Assembly: GCA_001899775.1 (NCBI GenBank)
Contig: MKWN01000033.1
Location: forward strand, 1-64,000
Direction: 5' to 3'
Source: Thiobacillus sp. 65-29
Lineage (GTDB): Bacteria > Pseudomonadota > Gammaproteobacteria > Burkholderiales > Thiobacillaceae
DNA length: 64,000 bases
This document shows, piece after piece, positions 7,807-19,901 of this stretch. The first letter of the stretch is position 1. Every line of letters begins with the position of its first letter. The position numbers and the translations under genes were made by a program. The notes under the pieces were generated by a model. That model was not told the origin of the DNA and did not search any database. It saw only the letters and a list, made by a program, of their open reading frames with translations.

Positions 7807-8418
7807 TCAGACGGTGATGCCAAACGTCCTCAGCAGCACGCTCGTGTCATATAACGGCAAACCCATGATGCCACTGTAGCTGCCTTCGATATATTCGACG
7901 AAGGCGCCGGCGCGCCCCTGGATGGCATAGGCGCCGGCCTTGCCCAGATATTCGCCACTTTCCAGATAATGCGTGATGGTGGCGGCGTCGAGCGGCGCCA
8001 GACGCACCCGGCCGGACGACAGGCGGAGTTCAAGCCGCGCCTCGTGCTGCACCGCCACCGCGGTATGCACCCAGTGCTCACGCCCCGACAGGCGGACGAG
8101 CATCGTCTCGGCCTCGGCACGGTCGGCCGGTTTGCCAAGGATGGCGCCGTCGAGGTCGACCACGGTGTCGGCACCGAGCACGGGAAAACGCAGCAGATGG
8201 CGCGCATCCACCGCACGCCATCCCCAGGTCGCCTTCTCCTGCGCCATGCGCCGGGCGAAATCGCGCGCAGCCTCGCCCGCCTGGGGCACCTCGATGACAT
8301 CGAGGCGTCCCGGTCCCGCGCGCAGCGGCAACACGTCGAAGGCGACGCCGATCTGCTTCAGCAGTTCACGCCGCCGCGGCGATTGCGAGGCCAGATAGAT
8401 GCGCTTCTCGACCAGCAT
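7807..8418 (-). CDS. maf: Maf-family nucleoside triphosphate pyrophosphatase
   Basis: 203 residues. Family signatures are all present: [12 protein letters not shown] near the start, [14 protein letters not shown], and [20 protein letters not shown] followed by GLPL. Maf proteins of this subgroup (YhdE) hydrolyse dTTP, UTP and modified pyrimidine nucleotides to the monophosphate, acting as house-cleaning enzymes. It sits between rlmH and rng, a conserved context. The ATG at 8418 gives the normal N-terminus. Confidence 0.93.
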   Translation of the reverse strand: MLVEKRIYLASQSPRRRELLKQIGVAFDVLPLRAGPGRLDVIEVPQAGEAARDFARRMAQEKATWGWRAVDARHLLRFPVLGADTVVDLDGAILGKPADRAEAETMLVRLSGREHWVHTAVAVQHEARLELRLSSGRVRLAPLDAATITHYLESGEYLGKAGAYAIQGRAGAFVEYIEGSYSGIMGLPLYDTSVLLRTFGITV

Positions 8419-8433
8419 GTGTGCGTTCTCCGC

Positions 8434-8904
8434 TCAATCCCGATGATACGGGTGTCCCTTGAGGATGCACGCCGCGCGATACAACTGCTCGGCGAGCACC
8501 ACGCGCGCCAGCGCATGCGGCAGGGTCAGGCGCGACAGGCCCATCAGCCGCCCGGCGCGTGCCTTCACACGGTCGTCGAGCCCGTCGGCACCGCCAATGA
8601 CGAACGCCGGCGACACACCCTCACCCATCCAGCCCTGCATCCACTGCGCCAGTTCGCGCGTCGTGACCTGCGTGCCGCGCTCGTCGAGCACCACCGCCAC
8701 GCTGCCTTCCGGCAGTGCCGCGAGAATGCGCTCCGCCTCGACCTGGCGCGCACGCGCGCCGTCCTCGCCTGCCGTGCGATGCCCCGGCTTGATCGCGGTG
8801 AACCTCAGCGGCAGGTCGGGCGGCATACGCCGCGCGTAGTCGTCGAAGCCCGCATCCACCCAGCCGGGCATCTTGTGGCCGACGGCGATGAGGTGCAGTT
8901 TCAT
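8434..8904 (-). CDS. rlmH: 23S rRNA pseudouridine-1915 N3-methyltransferase
   Basis: 156 residues, SPOUT-class methyltransferase acting on helix 69 of the assembled ribosome. Conserved features are MKLHLIAVGHKMPGWVD at the start, the VIGGADGLDD knot loop, and the C-terminal LAEQLYRAACILKGHPYHRD that ends the whole family. It is followed 15 bases later by maf and preceded by rsfS after a repeat-bearing gap. Confidence 0.96.
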   Translation of the reverse strand: MKLHLIAVGHKMPGWVDAGFDDYARRMPPDLPLRFTAIKPGHRTAGEDGARARQVEAERILAALPEGSVAVVLDERGTQVTTRELAQWMQGWMGEGVSPAFVIGGADGLDDRVKARAGRLMGLSRLTLPHALARVVLAEQLYRAACILKGHPYHRD

Positions 8905-8920
8905 TCAAGCTGCAATCCGC

Positions 8921-9052
8921 ATCACAGAGACACAGGGGTACAGAGAAAAAACACTTGTCGCATTGTTTCCGCGCTCGCCCGGTGGGTGAGTGGGAACAAT
9001 CGCCGCGAATTCCCGTTATTCCGGTTTCTCTGTGCCTCTGCGCCTCTGTGGT
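8921..9052. repeat. Inverted intergenic repeat (CACAGAG family)
   Basis: Arms at 8921-8948 (ATCACAGAGACACAGGGGTA and on) and 9025-9052 pair imperfectly over 28 bases, each made of repeated CACAGAGg units. About 76 bases of unrelated sequence lie between the arms. The element separates rlmH from rsfS. Similar CACAGAGGC repeats are scattered in many proteobacterial genomes. Confidence 0.75.
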
Positions 9053-9071
9053 TCAACTGTCTCTTCCTGCT

Positions 9072-9431
9072 TCAATGATCCGGCCGCACGTGTCGCGTCC
9101 GCGCCGCAGCGCCCGCGCCCCACAGCTCTTCCAGATTGTAATGCGCGCGCACCGCCGGCAGCATCACGTGCACCACCACGTCGCCCAGGTCGAGCAGCAC
9201 CCAGTCGCCGCTCTCCTCGCCCTCGGTATTGCCGACATGCTCGCCCGCTTCCTTCACCTTCTCGCGCACGTTGTCGGCGAGCGCACGCGTCTGCCGGTTC
9301 GAGTCGCCGCTGGCGATGACCATGCGCTCGAACAGCGAGGTGAGGCGGCTGGTGTCGAGCACGGCGATGTCGCGTCCCTTGATGTCCTCGAGTGCGGCGA
9401 CGATCAGCTTGATCTTGTCTTCGATGTTCAT
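9072..9431 (-). CDS. rsfS: Ribosome silencing factor RsfS
   Basis: 119 residues. RsfS binds ribosomal protein L14 and blocks subunit joining when nutrients are short. The core signature DWVLLDLGDVVVHVM and the preceding DTSRLTSLFERMVIASGDSN are clear. The final roughly 15 residues (AAARTRHVRPDH) are an unconserved tail. The ATG overlaps the nadD stop (ATGA), an arrangement shared by many bacteria. Confidence 0.95.
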   Translation of the reverse strand: MNIEDKIKLIVAALEDIKGRDIAVLDTSRLTSLFERMVIASGDSNRQTRALADNVREKVKEAGEHVGNTEGEESGDWVLLDLGDVVVHVMLPAVRAHYNLEELWGAGAAARTRHVRPDH

Positions 9432-10120
9432 GTGTAAAGCTTCTGTCCGTGAATATAGTCGAGTACGGCGTCCGGCAGCAGGTAGCGCGCGCTGCCGCGA
9501 CGCGCGAGAATGCCGCGCAGGGCGGTGGCGGAAATGTCGAGCGGCGTCATCCGGCGCCGCAGTATCGCGCCTGCGGGCCCCGCCGCTGCGCCGTCGGCGA
9601 TTTCACGCTGCGCCACCTCGCGCCCGAGTGCCTCCGGCATGGCCCCGGCGTGTTGCGCAGGCGACCCCGGACGGTCCGCGACGACGATGTTGGCCAGTTC
9701 GAAAAGCTGCCGCCACCGGTGCCAGTCCGGCAGGCCGAGAAACGCGTCCGCGCCGAGCAGCAGCCACAGCGGCCGCTCGGGGCCCAGTTCGGCGCGCAGC
9801 GCAGTCAGCGTATCCACCGTGTAACTGGGTGCGGCACGCTCCACTTCACGCGCATCGGCGACGAAACGGGGATTGCCGGCCACCGCACGGCGCACCATCT
9901 CCAGCCGGTGCTCGGCCGCGGTACGTGGGGCACCCCGGTGCGGCGGCTGTCCCGCCGGGATGAACAGCACGCGCGCGAGATCCAGGCATTCCGCCATTTC
10001 CTCGGCGAGCCGCAAGTGTCCGTAGTGGACCGGATCGAAGGTGCCGCCCATCACGCCGATGGAGGAAGCGAGCGGCAAGCGGTGAGCGCTGGATGGCCGG
10101 GTCCCGGGTTTTCCGTTCAC
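9428..10120 (-). CDS. nadD: Nicotinate-nucleotide adenylyltransferase
   Basis: 230 residues. NadD makes nicotinic acid adenine dinucleotide from NaMN and ATP in NAD synthesis. The nucleotidyl-transfer motif is GGTFDPVHYGHLR and the second motif is DISATALR. The frame opens with a GTG at 10120 preceded by GGGAAGCG. The family normally starts only a few residues before GGTFDP, so the first roughly 20 residues are extra. They are encoded by one arm of a heptad-type inverted repeat (10067-10141). A TTG about 14 codons further in is an alternative start. It overlaps rsfS by 4 bases. Confidence 0.9.
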   Translation of the reverse strand: MNGKPGTRPSSAHRLPLASSIGVMGGTFDPVHYGHLRLAEEMAECLDLARVLFIPAGQPPHRGAPRTAAEHRLEMVRRAVAGNPRFVADAREVERAAPSYTVDTLTALRAELGPERPLWLLLGADAFLGLPDWHRWRQLFELANIVVADRPGSPAQHAGAMPEALGREVAQREIADGAAAGPAGAILRRRMTPLDISATALRGILARRGSARYLLPDAVLDYIHGQKLYT

Positions 10121-10141
10121 CGCTTATCGCTTCCCGCTCGC
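10067..10141. repeat. Heptad-based inverted repeat at the proA-nadD junction
   Basis: The left arm GCGAGCGGCAAGCGGTGAGC (10067-10086) pairs with the right arm at about 10114-10141, whose complement reads GCGAGCGGGAAGCG plus a further heptad. Units are GCGGGAA and GCGGTGA, the same 7-mers as at 33607-33775. The element overlaps the probable nadD start and supplies its ribosome-site-like GGGAAG. Confidence 0.65.
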
Positions 10142-10143
10142 CA

Positions 10144-11424
10144 TCAAGCCCTCACATGTCCGTCGCCGAGCACCACCCATTTCTGGCTGGTGAGGCCCTC
10201 CAGCCCGACCGGGCCACGTGCGTGGATCTTGTCGGTGGAGATGCCGATTTCGGCGCCGAGACCGTATTCGAAGCCGTCGGCAAAACGCGTGGACGCGTTG
10301 ACCATCACGCTGGCGGAGTCGACCTCGCGCAGGAAGCGGCGTGCGCGGCCGTAGTCCTCGGTGACGATGGCGTCGGTATGCTGCGAACCATAGGTGTTGA
10401 TGTGCACGATGGCGGCATCGAGATCGTCGACCACCTTCACCGCGATGAAGGGACCGAGGTATTCCTCGGTCCAGTCGGATTCGACCGCGGCTTTCACCCT
10501 GTCGGCGGCGATGCCCGCGCCCTGCAGGATCGCCAGCGCTTCGGCGCAGCCGCGCATCTCCACGCCCTTGCCGGCGAGCATCCTGCCCAGATCGGGCAGT
10601 GCGGCGGCAGCCACGCCACGCGCCACCAGCAGCGATTCAGTGGTGTTGCAGGTGCCGTAGCGCTGCGTCTTGGCGTTCTCGACGATCTTCAGTGCCTTGG
10701 CGAGATCGGCGCGGTCATCGACATAGACGTGGCAGTTGCCGTGCAGGTGCTTGATCACCGGCACCCGCGCCTCGCCGGTGATGCGCTCGATCAGCCCCTT
10801 GCCGCCGCGCGGCACGATCACGTCGACGTAGTCCTTCATGGTGATGAGCTCGCCCACCGCAGCGCGGTCGGTTGTCTCGACAACCTGCACGGCCGCGGCC
10901 GGCAGGCCGGCGACTTCCAGGCCTTCGCGCACGCAGGCGGCGACCGCCTGGTTCGATTCGAGCGCCTCCGAGCCACCGCGCAGGATCGCGGCGTTGCCGG
11001 ATTTCAGGCACAGGCCGGCGGCGTCCGCGGTAACGTTCGGACGTGCTTCGTAGATGATGCCGATGACGCCCAGCGGCACGCGCATCTTGCCAACCTGGAT
11101 GCCCGAGGGGCGGTATTTGAGGTCGCTGATCTCGCCGACGGGATCGGGCAGCGTGGCGATCTGTTCGAGCCCTTCGGCCATGCCGGCGACGGTCTTTTCG
11201 GTCAATTGCAGGCGGTCGAGCAGCGCGCTGTCGTAGCCTGCCGCGCGCGCGCGCTCCATGTCGCGCGCGTTGGCCGCGAGCAGCTTCGCCGCATCGCGCC
11301 GGATCGCCGCCGCCATCGCGAGCAGCGCGCGGTTCTTCTGCCTGGTGTCGGCGCGCGCGATCGCACGCGAGGCGTCGCGCGCCTGTCGCCCCAGCGTGTG
11401 CATGTACTGTTTCACGTCCATCAT
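10144..11424 (-). CDS. proA: Glutamate-5-semialdehyde dehydrogenase (gamma-glutamyl phosphate reductase)
   Basis: 426 residues, NADPH-dependent second step of proline synthesis. The family is plain from [32 protein letters not shown], the nucleophile cysteine in [15 protein letters not shown] and the C-terminal [19 protein letters not shown]. Two consecutive ATGs (11424, 11421) open the gene; the first overlaps the holA stop as ATGA. The open frame further upstream is antiparallel noise in holA. Confidence 0.96.
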   Translation of the reverse strand: MMDVKQYMHTLGRQARDASRAIARADTRQKNRALLAMAAAIRRDAAKLLAANARDMERARAAGYDSALLDRLQLTEKTVAGMAEGLEQIATLPDPVGEISDLKYRPSGIQVGKMRVPLGVIGIIYEARPNVTADAAGLCLKSGNAAILRGGSEALESNQAVAACVREGLEVAGLPAAAVQVVETTDRAAVGELITMKDYVDVIVPRGGKGLIERITGEARVPVIKHLHGNCHVYVDDRADLAKALKIVENAKTQRYGTCNTTESLLVARGVAAAALPDLGRMLAGKGVEMRGCAEALAILQGAGIAADRVKAAVESDWTEEYLGPFIAVKVVDDLDAAIVHINTYGSQHTDAIVTEDYGRARRFLREVDSASVMVNASTRFADGFEYGLGAEIGISTDKIHARGPVGLEGLTSQKWVVLGDGHVRA

Positions 11425-12457
11425 CTCGTCCTCTTGCCCGGCGCACCCGTGGCGGGCGCGGCGAGCGTCATTCCCATACGCAGCAGCGTATCCCACGCAT
11501 CGCCGACCCGCTCCAGCCCCTTGGCCTGACGGTCGACACGCGCGAGATCGTCGAGCGCGTTTTCCAGTTGCGCGAGCCCCAAACGCTTGAGCGCCTGCTC
11601 GATCTGCGGTGCGCGCTGTTTGTCGCGTCCCCACAGTCCCCGCAGCAACCCCGGCAGCGGCTCACCCTGCGCCAGGGCCAATTTTAGCCTGAGCAGCAGC
11701 TGCACTGCGGAGGCGACCTGCCACAGGATCGCCGGCACCGCCTCGCCGCTGTCGCGCAGGTCGGTCACCCCCTGCGCGAAGCGCGCGCCGTCCCCCGCGT
11801 ACAGCGCGTCGGCGAGCACGTCGGCTTCCAGTCGGCTGACATCGACCACGGCGTGCTCGACATCGGCACGCGTGACGGCACCCGGTGGCAGCAACAGCGC
11901 GAGCTTGTCGATTTCCTGCTGCGCCGCGAGGAGATTGCCTTCGACCTGGTCGGCAAGAAATTCCAGCGCCTCGCGTTCGGCGCGCAGCCCCAGCTTCGCC
12001 AGGCGGCGTTCGATCCACGCAGGGAGTTGCGCGCGTCCGATCGGCTTCGCCTCGACCACCACGCCGGCCGCGTCCAGCGCGGCGAACCAGCGGCTCTGCA
12101 TGCTCTTCCAGTCGAGGCCTGGCAGGCTGACGAGCGTGAGGGTGTCGGCGGGCAGCTTCGCCGCCAGGGTTTCCAGCGCCTTGGCGCCGTCGACTCCGGG
12201 CTTGCCGGAGGGAATGCGGATCTCGACCAGCCGCCGCTCGGCGAATAGCGAAAGATTGTCGCCGCCGGCGAAGATCGCCTGCCAGTTATAGCGGCCCTGC
12301 ACGGTGAACACCGTGCGCTCGCTATGGCCGGCGGCCCGCGCCGCGAAGCGGATGGCGTCCCCCGCTTCCTGCGCCGCCAGCGGTTCGTCGCCGACCAGCA
12401 CATACAGATGCGCCAGCCCGCGGGCGAGCTGGTCGGGCAGGCGGTCGGCGGAGACTT

Positions 12458-12461
<4 letters not shown>
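11421..12461 (-). CDS. holA: DNA polymerase III delta subunit
   Basis: 346 residues, the clamp-loader subunit that opens the beta clamp. The N-terminal segment [20 protein letters not shown] is typical, and the low overall conservation with helical C-terminal collar domain fits HolA. The start is TTG at 12461, forming a TTGA overlap with the lptE stop, so translation is probably coupled. Position between lptE and proA matches the usual leuS-lptE-holA order. Confidence 0.93.
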
Positions 12462-15747
<3,286 letters not shown>

Positions 15748-15809
15748 TCAAGCGCGATGTGAGCCCCCACTTTCGCGCATCCGGCCACGCGGTGCCGCGG
15801 ACACGCGGA

Positions 15810-15838
15810 GTGACAAGCCCACCCCACGCGGGTAAAAT
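15810..15838 (+). promoter_or_regulatory. Sigma-70-type promoter of prkB
   Basis: A -35 GTGACA (15810-15815) and a -10 TAAAAT (15833-15838) are separated by exactly 17 bases. Transcription would start near 15845, about 40 bases before the prkB ATG, with a GGGAG ribosome site in between. The gap 15640-15885 holds no other recognisable gene. No CbbR site was assigned. Confidence 0.6.
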
Positions 15839-15885
15839 ATGGCGGTTTCGCTTTTGATTTCAGCCATCCTCCAGGGAGTCCCAGC

Positions 15886-16773
15886 ATGTCCAAGAAGCAT
15901 CCCGTCATTGCGGTCACGGGTTCGTCCGGCGCCGGTACCACCACGGTCAAGCGTGCCTTCGAGCACATTTTCCTGCGCGAGAAGATCAACGCCGCGGTGA
16001 TCGAGGGCGACAGCTTCCACAGCCTGTCGCGCGTGGAGTTCAAGGAAGCGGTGAAAAAGGCCGAAGGCGAGGGCAACAAGCATTTCAGCCATTTCGGCCC
16101 GCAGTCCAACCACTTCGACAAGCTGGCCGATCTATTCAGGACCTACGGCGAGACCGGCGGCGGCAAGCGTCGCTACTACATCCACAGCGACGAGGAGGCC
16201 GACCAGCACAACAAGCGCCTCAACACCAGCCTCAACCCGGGTGAATTCACCCCATGGGAGGATTTGCCGGCCGGCTCCGACGTGCTGTTCTACGAGGGCC
16301 TGCACGGCCTGGTGAAGACCGACACCGTCGACGTCTCGAAGCATGTCGACCTCGGCATCGGCGTGGTGCCCATCGTCAACCTCGAATGGATCCAGAAGAT
16401 CCACCGCGACGGTGCCGAGCGCGGCTACTCCGCCGACGTCATCGTCGACACCATCCTGCGCCGCATGCCGGACTACGTGAACTACGTCACCCCGCAGTTC
16501 TCGCGCACCGACATCAACTTCCAGCGCGTGTCCACCGTCGACACCTCCAATCCCTTCATCACCCGCGACATCCCGACGCCGGACGAGAGCTTCATCGTCA
16601 TCCGCTTCCGCGACCCGAAGGGCGTCGACTTCCCCTACCTGCTCAACATGATCCCGAATTCCTTCATGTCGCGCCGCAACACCCTCGTGGTGCCCGGCGG
16701 CAAGATGGGCTTCGCCATGGAACTGATCCTGGCGCCAATCATCCAGGACATGATCGCCAGCCGCAGCAGGTAA
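15886..16773 (+). CDS. prkB: Phosphoribulokinase
   Basis: 295 residues, the proteobacterial short-type phosphoribulokinase. It phosphorylates ribulose 5-phosphate to ribulose 1,5-bisphosphate, the CO2 acceptor of the Calvin cycle. The P-loop is GSSGAGTTT (about 12-20). The catalytic-base and sugar-phosphate region includes IEGDSFHSLSR, followed by YGETGGGKRRYYIH and FYEGLHG. A GGGAG ribosome site precedes the ATG. The gene is monocistronic, bracketed by its own promoter and a strong terminator. No RuBisCO gene is near, so the cbb genes must be elsewhere. It indicates autotrophy. Confidence 0.97.
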   Translation: MSKKHPVIAVTGSSGAGTTTVKRAFEHIFLREKINAAVIEGDSFHSLSRVEFKEAVKKAEGEGNKHFSHFGPQSNHFDKLADLFRTYGETGGGKRRYYIHSDEEADQHNKRLNTSLNPGEFTPWEDLPAGSDVLFYEGLHGLVKTDTVDVSKHVDLGIGVVPIVNLEWIQKIHRDGAERGYSADVIVDTILRRMPDYVNYVTPQFSRTDINFQRVSTVDTSNPFITRDIPTPDESFIVIRFRDPKGVDFPYLLNMIPNSFMSRRNTLVVPGGKMGFAMELILAPIIQDMIASRSR

Positions 16774-16790
16774 CCACGCGCGCACACATG

Positions 16791-16818
16791 AAAAACGGAG
16801 CCCGCGGGCTCCGTTTTT
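16791..16818. terminator. Bidirectional rho-independent terminator after prkB
   Basis: A perfect palindrome: AAAAACGGAGCCC and GGGCTCCGTTTTT flank a 2-base centre. It has a G/C stem with a T-run on either strand. It lies 18 bases beyond the prkB stop and 19 bases beyond the convergent GGDEF/EAL gene stop, so it can end both transcripts. Confidence 0.92.
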
Positions 16819-16836
16819 CATTCCGCGGCTGCCGGC

Positions 16837-19479
16837 TCAGGCCACGGTCGATCCCGCCGCCAGCGCCTCGAGCGGCTGCGGCATGCCCAGCACGTAGCCC
16901 TGCGCGTGGTCGATGCCCAATTCCTTCAGCACGGCGACGACCGCGGTGGTCTCGGTGCATTCCGCGACCGTCTGGATGGTCATGACATGGGCGACGCGGT
17001 TGATCGCCTCGGCGACGGCGCGGTTCAGGCGATCCTCGGCGAGCGAGCGGATGAAGCCCCCTTCGATCTTGAGGAAATCGACCGGCAGCATGCGCAGGTC
17101 GGTGAACGATGACATGCCACTGCCGAAGTGGTCGAGGGCGACACTGCATCCGAGCGCCTTGAACTCGGTGATGCGCTGGCTCGTGCGCGCGAGGTTCTCG
17201 ACCGCGGCCGCCTCGGTGATCTCGAGGCAGAGCCTGTCGCCGGCCACGCCATGTGTCGTGAGCAGGTCCCGCAGATACTGCGGCAGGCGCTCGTCGACCA
17301 GCGAACGCGCCGACAGGTTGACCGCGAACAGCGGAGGCGTGGCGGACCCCTGCGCGGCAGCGCAGATGCGCACGACTTCGCGCAGCACCCAGCGGTCAAT
17401 CGCCGGCATCAGGTCATAACGCTCCGCGGCGGGCATGAACGCCATTGGCTCGACCAGTCGGCCGTCCGTTTCCAGCAGGCGCAGCAGCACTTCGTAGTGC
17501 GGCCGCGCGGAGGAACCCGCGTGGAGCGGCACGATGGTCTGGTAATACAGGCGGAAACGGTTCTCGTCGAGCGCCTGGGTGAGACGCGACACCCACTGCG
17601 TCTGGCTGCGGTGTTCAGCGAGCCGGGCGTCGTCGGCGCGATAGAGGTGCGCGCGGTTGCGGCCCTGTTCCTTGGCTACATAGCAGGCCGCGTCGGCCGC
17701 GCTCATCGCCGCGGCCGCCGATTCGGTGCTCGCTGACACGGGAACGACACCGATACTCGCGCCCACGGTGAAAGCGCGCCCCTGCCAGCTGAAACGGAAA
17801 TCGCGCACGGCGTCGCGCAGTTCCAGCGCGAGGCGCAGCGCCTGATCCGCGGGACAATGTTCCAGCAGCACACCGAACTCGTCGCCCCCCAGGCGCGCCA
17901 GGGTGTCGCGCTGACGCATACGCCCCTCCAGCAGCACACTCATCTGGCGCAGCAGCTCGTCGCCCGCAGCGTGACCCGCGGTATCGTTCACCACTTTGAA
18001 TCGATCGAGATCGAGGTAGCACAACGCATGGATGCCACCTTCACGCTGAGCGCTTTCCACCACATGGGCGAGCCGGCGCTCGAACTCCTGGCGGTTCACC
18101 AGCCCGGTCAGCGCATCATGCGTCGCCTGCCAGGCGAGCTGACTGGTCAACGCGTGCGATTCGGTCACATCGCGGAACACCAGCACCGCGCCGCGGATTT
18201 CATCATCCTCGCGCAGCGGATAGGCCGAATATTCGGCAATCAGCATGCTGCCATCCTTGCGCCACAGCGGCTCGATCATGCCGCGCCGCGCGGCGCCGCT
18301 GCGGAAGGCATCGTAGATCCGGCAATCGTCCTCGCTATAGCCAGACCCGTCCTCACGGGTGTGGTGAATGCGCGGGTGAGTCGGTTGCCCGAGCAGTTCC
18401 TCGCGCGCGTAGCCAAGAATCTCCAGCGCGGCGTCGTTGACGAAGATGCAGCGCCCCTCGATGTCGAGGCCGTAGATCCCCTCCCCCGCCGATTCCAGCA
18501 GCAGGCGGAAGCGAGCCTTGCTTGCGCGCAGTTCCTGTTCGGCCAGGCGGCGCTCGTCGATTTCCTTCACCAGACTCGCGTTGGTTTCGGCAAGCAGGCC
18601 GGTCTGCTGTTCGAGTTGCGCGGTGCGTTCCTTGACCATCTCTTCCAGGCGCAACCGGTGCGCTTGCAGCTCGACCTCGCGCCGCTTGTCCTCGGTGATG
18701 TCGACCAGCACGCCCTGCAGGAACCGCGAGCCGTCGGCGCCCTCGCGCACCATGCGCGCTTCGTCGAGCAGCCAGCGCGTCTCTCCGGTGCGCGTCGCCA
18801 CGCGGTATTCGCAGCGCAGCGGCCGGTCCGTGGCGCAGCTTTCGGCGTGGGCGGCCTGCGCGCGCGATCGGTCGTCGGGGTGGATCACGGACAGCAGGCC
18901 CTGCGGCAACGCAAGCCATTCTTCCGTCGTATAACCCAGGCTTTGTGCCTGCGGACTGATGTACAGCAGGCGGCTGGACGCATCGGCCACCACCATGTAG
19001 GTGATGGCGGGAATCTGCTCGACCAGCGTGCGAAAGCGCGCCTCCGCAGCCCGCTTTTCCAGCCGCAGCCCCTGCTCACGCAGCACGCGCTCGATCACCG
19101 CCGGCAACAGGGTGAGGTAGCCACGCTCGCGGTCCTTCACCAGGTAGTCGCGCGCGCCACGGCGCATCGCCTCCACCGCCACGCCTGCGCTGTCGGCGCC
19201 GGTGAGCATCATCACCGGTACCGGCATCTCGTCGCCCTCGCGCTGCAACTCGGCGAGAAAGTCCAGGCCGTCGAGATCGGGCAGGTGGTAGTCGAGCAGC
19301 ACCATGTCCGGACGATGCGCGCGTGCCTGCATGACCCCCTCGTGGCCGGTTTCCGCCTCGATCAGCTCGAAATCGTAGTCGGGATGATTCGCCAGCGCGC
19401 GCCGACAGGCGAGCCGGTCGATCTGGTCGTCCTCGACCACCAGCAGGCGGATGCGCTTGCGGGCCGCGGGGGCGTTCAC
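16837..19479 (-). CDS. REC-PAS-PAS-GGDEF-EAL signalling protein
   Basis: 880 residues, predicted cyclic-di-GMP signalling protein. Order: receiver domain (about 10-130, phospho-acceptor aspartate in VLLDYHLPD), PAS (150-275), coiled coil, PAS (310-430), GGDEF with intact RLGGDEFG near residue 530, then EAL (about 640-870). In the EAL domain the signature reads EVLLR, and the metal-binding DDFG motif is DHFGSG near 781 with LKIE instead of LKID. Phosphodiesterase activity may therefore be reduced, while the cyclase site looks intact. It is the last gene of a kinase-regulator operon (overlap 4 bases) and probably its output. Confidence 0.92.
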   Translation of the reverse strand: MNAPAARKRIRLLVVEDDQIDRLACRRALANHPDYDFELIEAETGHEGVMQARAHRPDMVLLDYHLPDLDGLDFLAELQREGDEMPVPVMMLTGADSAGVAVEAMRRGARDYLVKDRERGYLTLLPAVIERVLREQGLRLEKRAAEARFRTLVEQIPAITYMVVADASSRLLYISPQAQSLGYTTEEWLALPQGLLSVIHPDDRSRAQAAHAESCATDRPLRCEYRVATRTGETRWLLDEARMVREGADGSRFLQGVLVDITEDKRREVELQAHRLRLEEMVKERTAQLEQQTGLLAETNASLVKEIDERRLAEQELRASKARFRLLLESAGEGIYGLDIEGRCIFVNDAALEILGYAREELLGQPTHPRIHHTREDGSGYSEDDCRIYDAFRSGAARRGMIEPLWRKDGSMLIAEYSAYPLREDDEIRGAVLVFRDVTESHALTSQLAWQATHDALTGLVNRQEFERRLAHVVESAQREGGIHALCYLDLDRFKVVNDTAGHAAGDELLRQMSVLLEGRMRQRDTLARLGGDEFGVLLEHCPADQALRLALELRDAVRDFRFSWQGRAFTVGASIGVVPVSASTESAAAAMSAADAACYVAKEQGRNRAHLYRADDARLAEHRSQTQWVSRLTQALDENRFRLYYQTIVPLHAGSSARPHYEVLLRLLETDGRLVEPMAFMPAAERYDLMPAIDRWVLREVVRICAAAQGSATPPLFAVNLSARSLVDERLPQYLRDLLTTHGVAGDRLCLEITEAAAVENLARTSQRITEFKALGCSVALDHFGSGMSSFTDLRMLPVDFLKIEGGFIRSLAEDRLNRAVAEAINRVAHVMTIQTVAECTETTAVVAVLKELGIDHAQGYVLGMPQPLEALAAGSTVA

Positions 19480-19901
19480 TCGGGCATCTCGCTCACGGTC
19501 CAGTAGGCGTTGATGGTGCGCATGGTCTCGACGAAACGCTGGTAGTCGACGGGCTTCCTGATGTAGCCCGCCACGCCCAGGTTGAAACTCTCGACCTTGT
19601 CCTGCTGCTCCTCCGACGTGGTCAGAACCACCACCGGAATACGCTTGATCCGGGGGTCCGCGTCGACATCCCGCGCCACACGCAGGAACTCGATGCCGCC
19701 CATCACCGGCATGTTGAGATCGAGCAGAATCAGGCAGGGACGTTCACTGGCGGGATCGTTGAGATAGGCGAGCGCGTCCTCGCCGTTCTCGACGTGCGCG
19801 ATTCGGTTGGTGACATGCAGATCGTTGAGCGCGCGCTTGACCGTCATCATGTCGATCTGGTCGTCCTCGACGAGCAGGATGGGTTTGGCCGGGTTCTTCA
19901 T
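19476..19901 (-). CDS. Single-domain response regulator (Rcp1-like)
   Basis: 141 residues with only a receiver domain: acidic pocket LLVEDDQID, phospho-acceptor in LILLDLNMPVMGG, switch threonine in VVLTTS and lysine in GYIRKPVDYQRF. The family partners with phytochrome-type histidine kinases. It is flanked by the histidine kinase upstream and the REC-GGDEF-EAL protein downstream with ATGA overlaps on both sides. It likely shuttles phosphate between them or competes for the kinase. ATG 19901 is the family start. Confidence 0.93.
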   Translation of the reverse strand: MKNPAKPILLVEDDQIDMMTVKRALNDLHVTNRIAHVENGEDALAYLNDPASERPCLILLDLNMPVMGGIEFLRVARDVDADPRIKRIPVVVLTTSEEQQDKVESFNLGVAGYIRKPVDYQRFVETMRTINAYWTVSEMPE

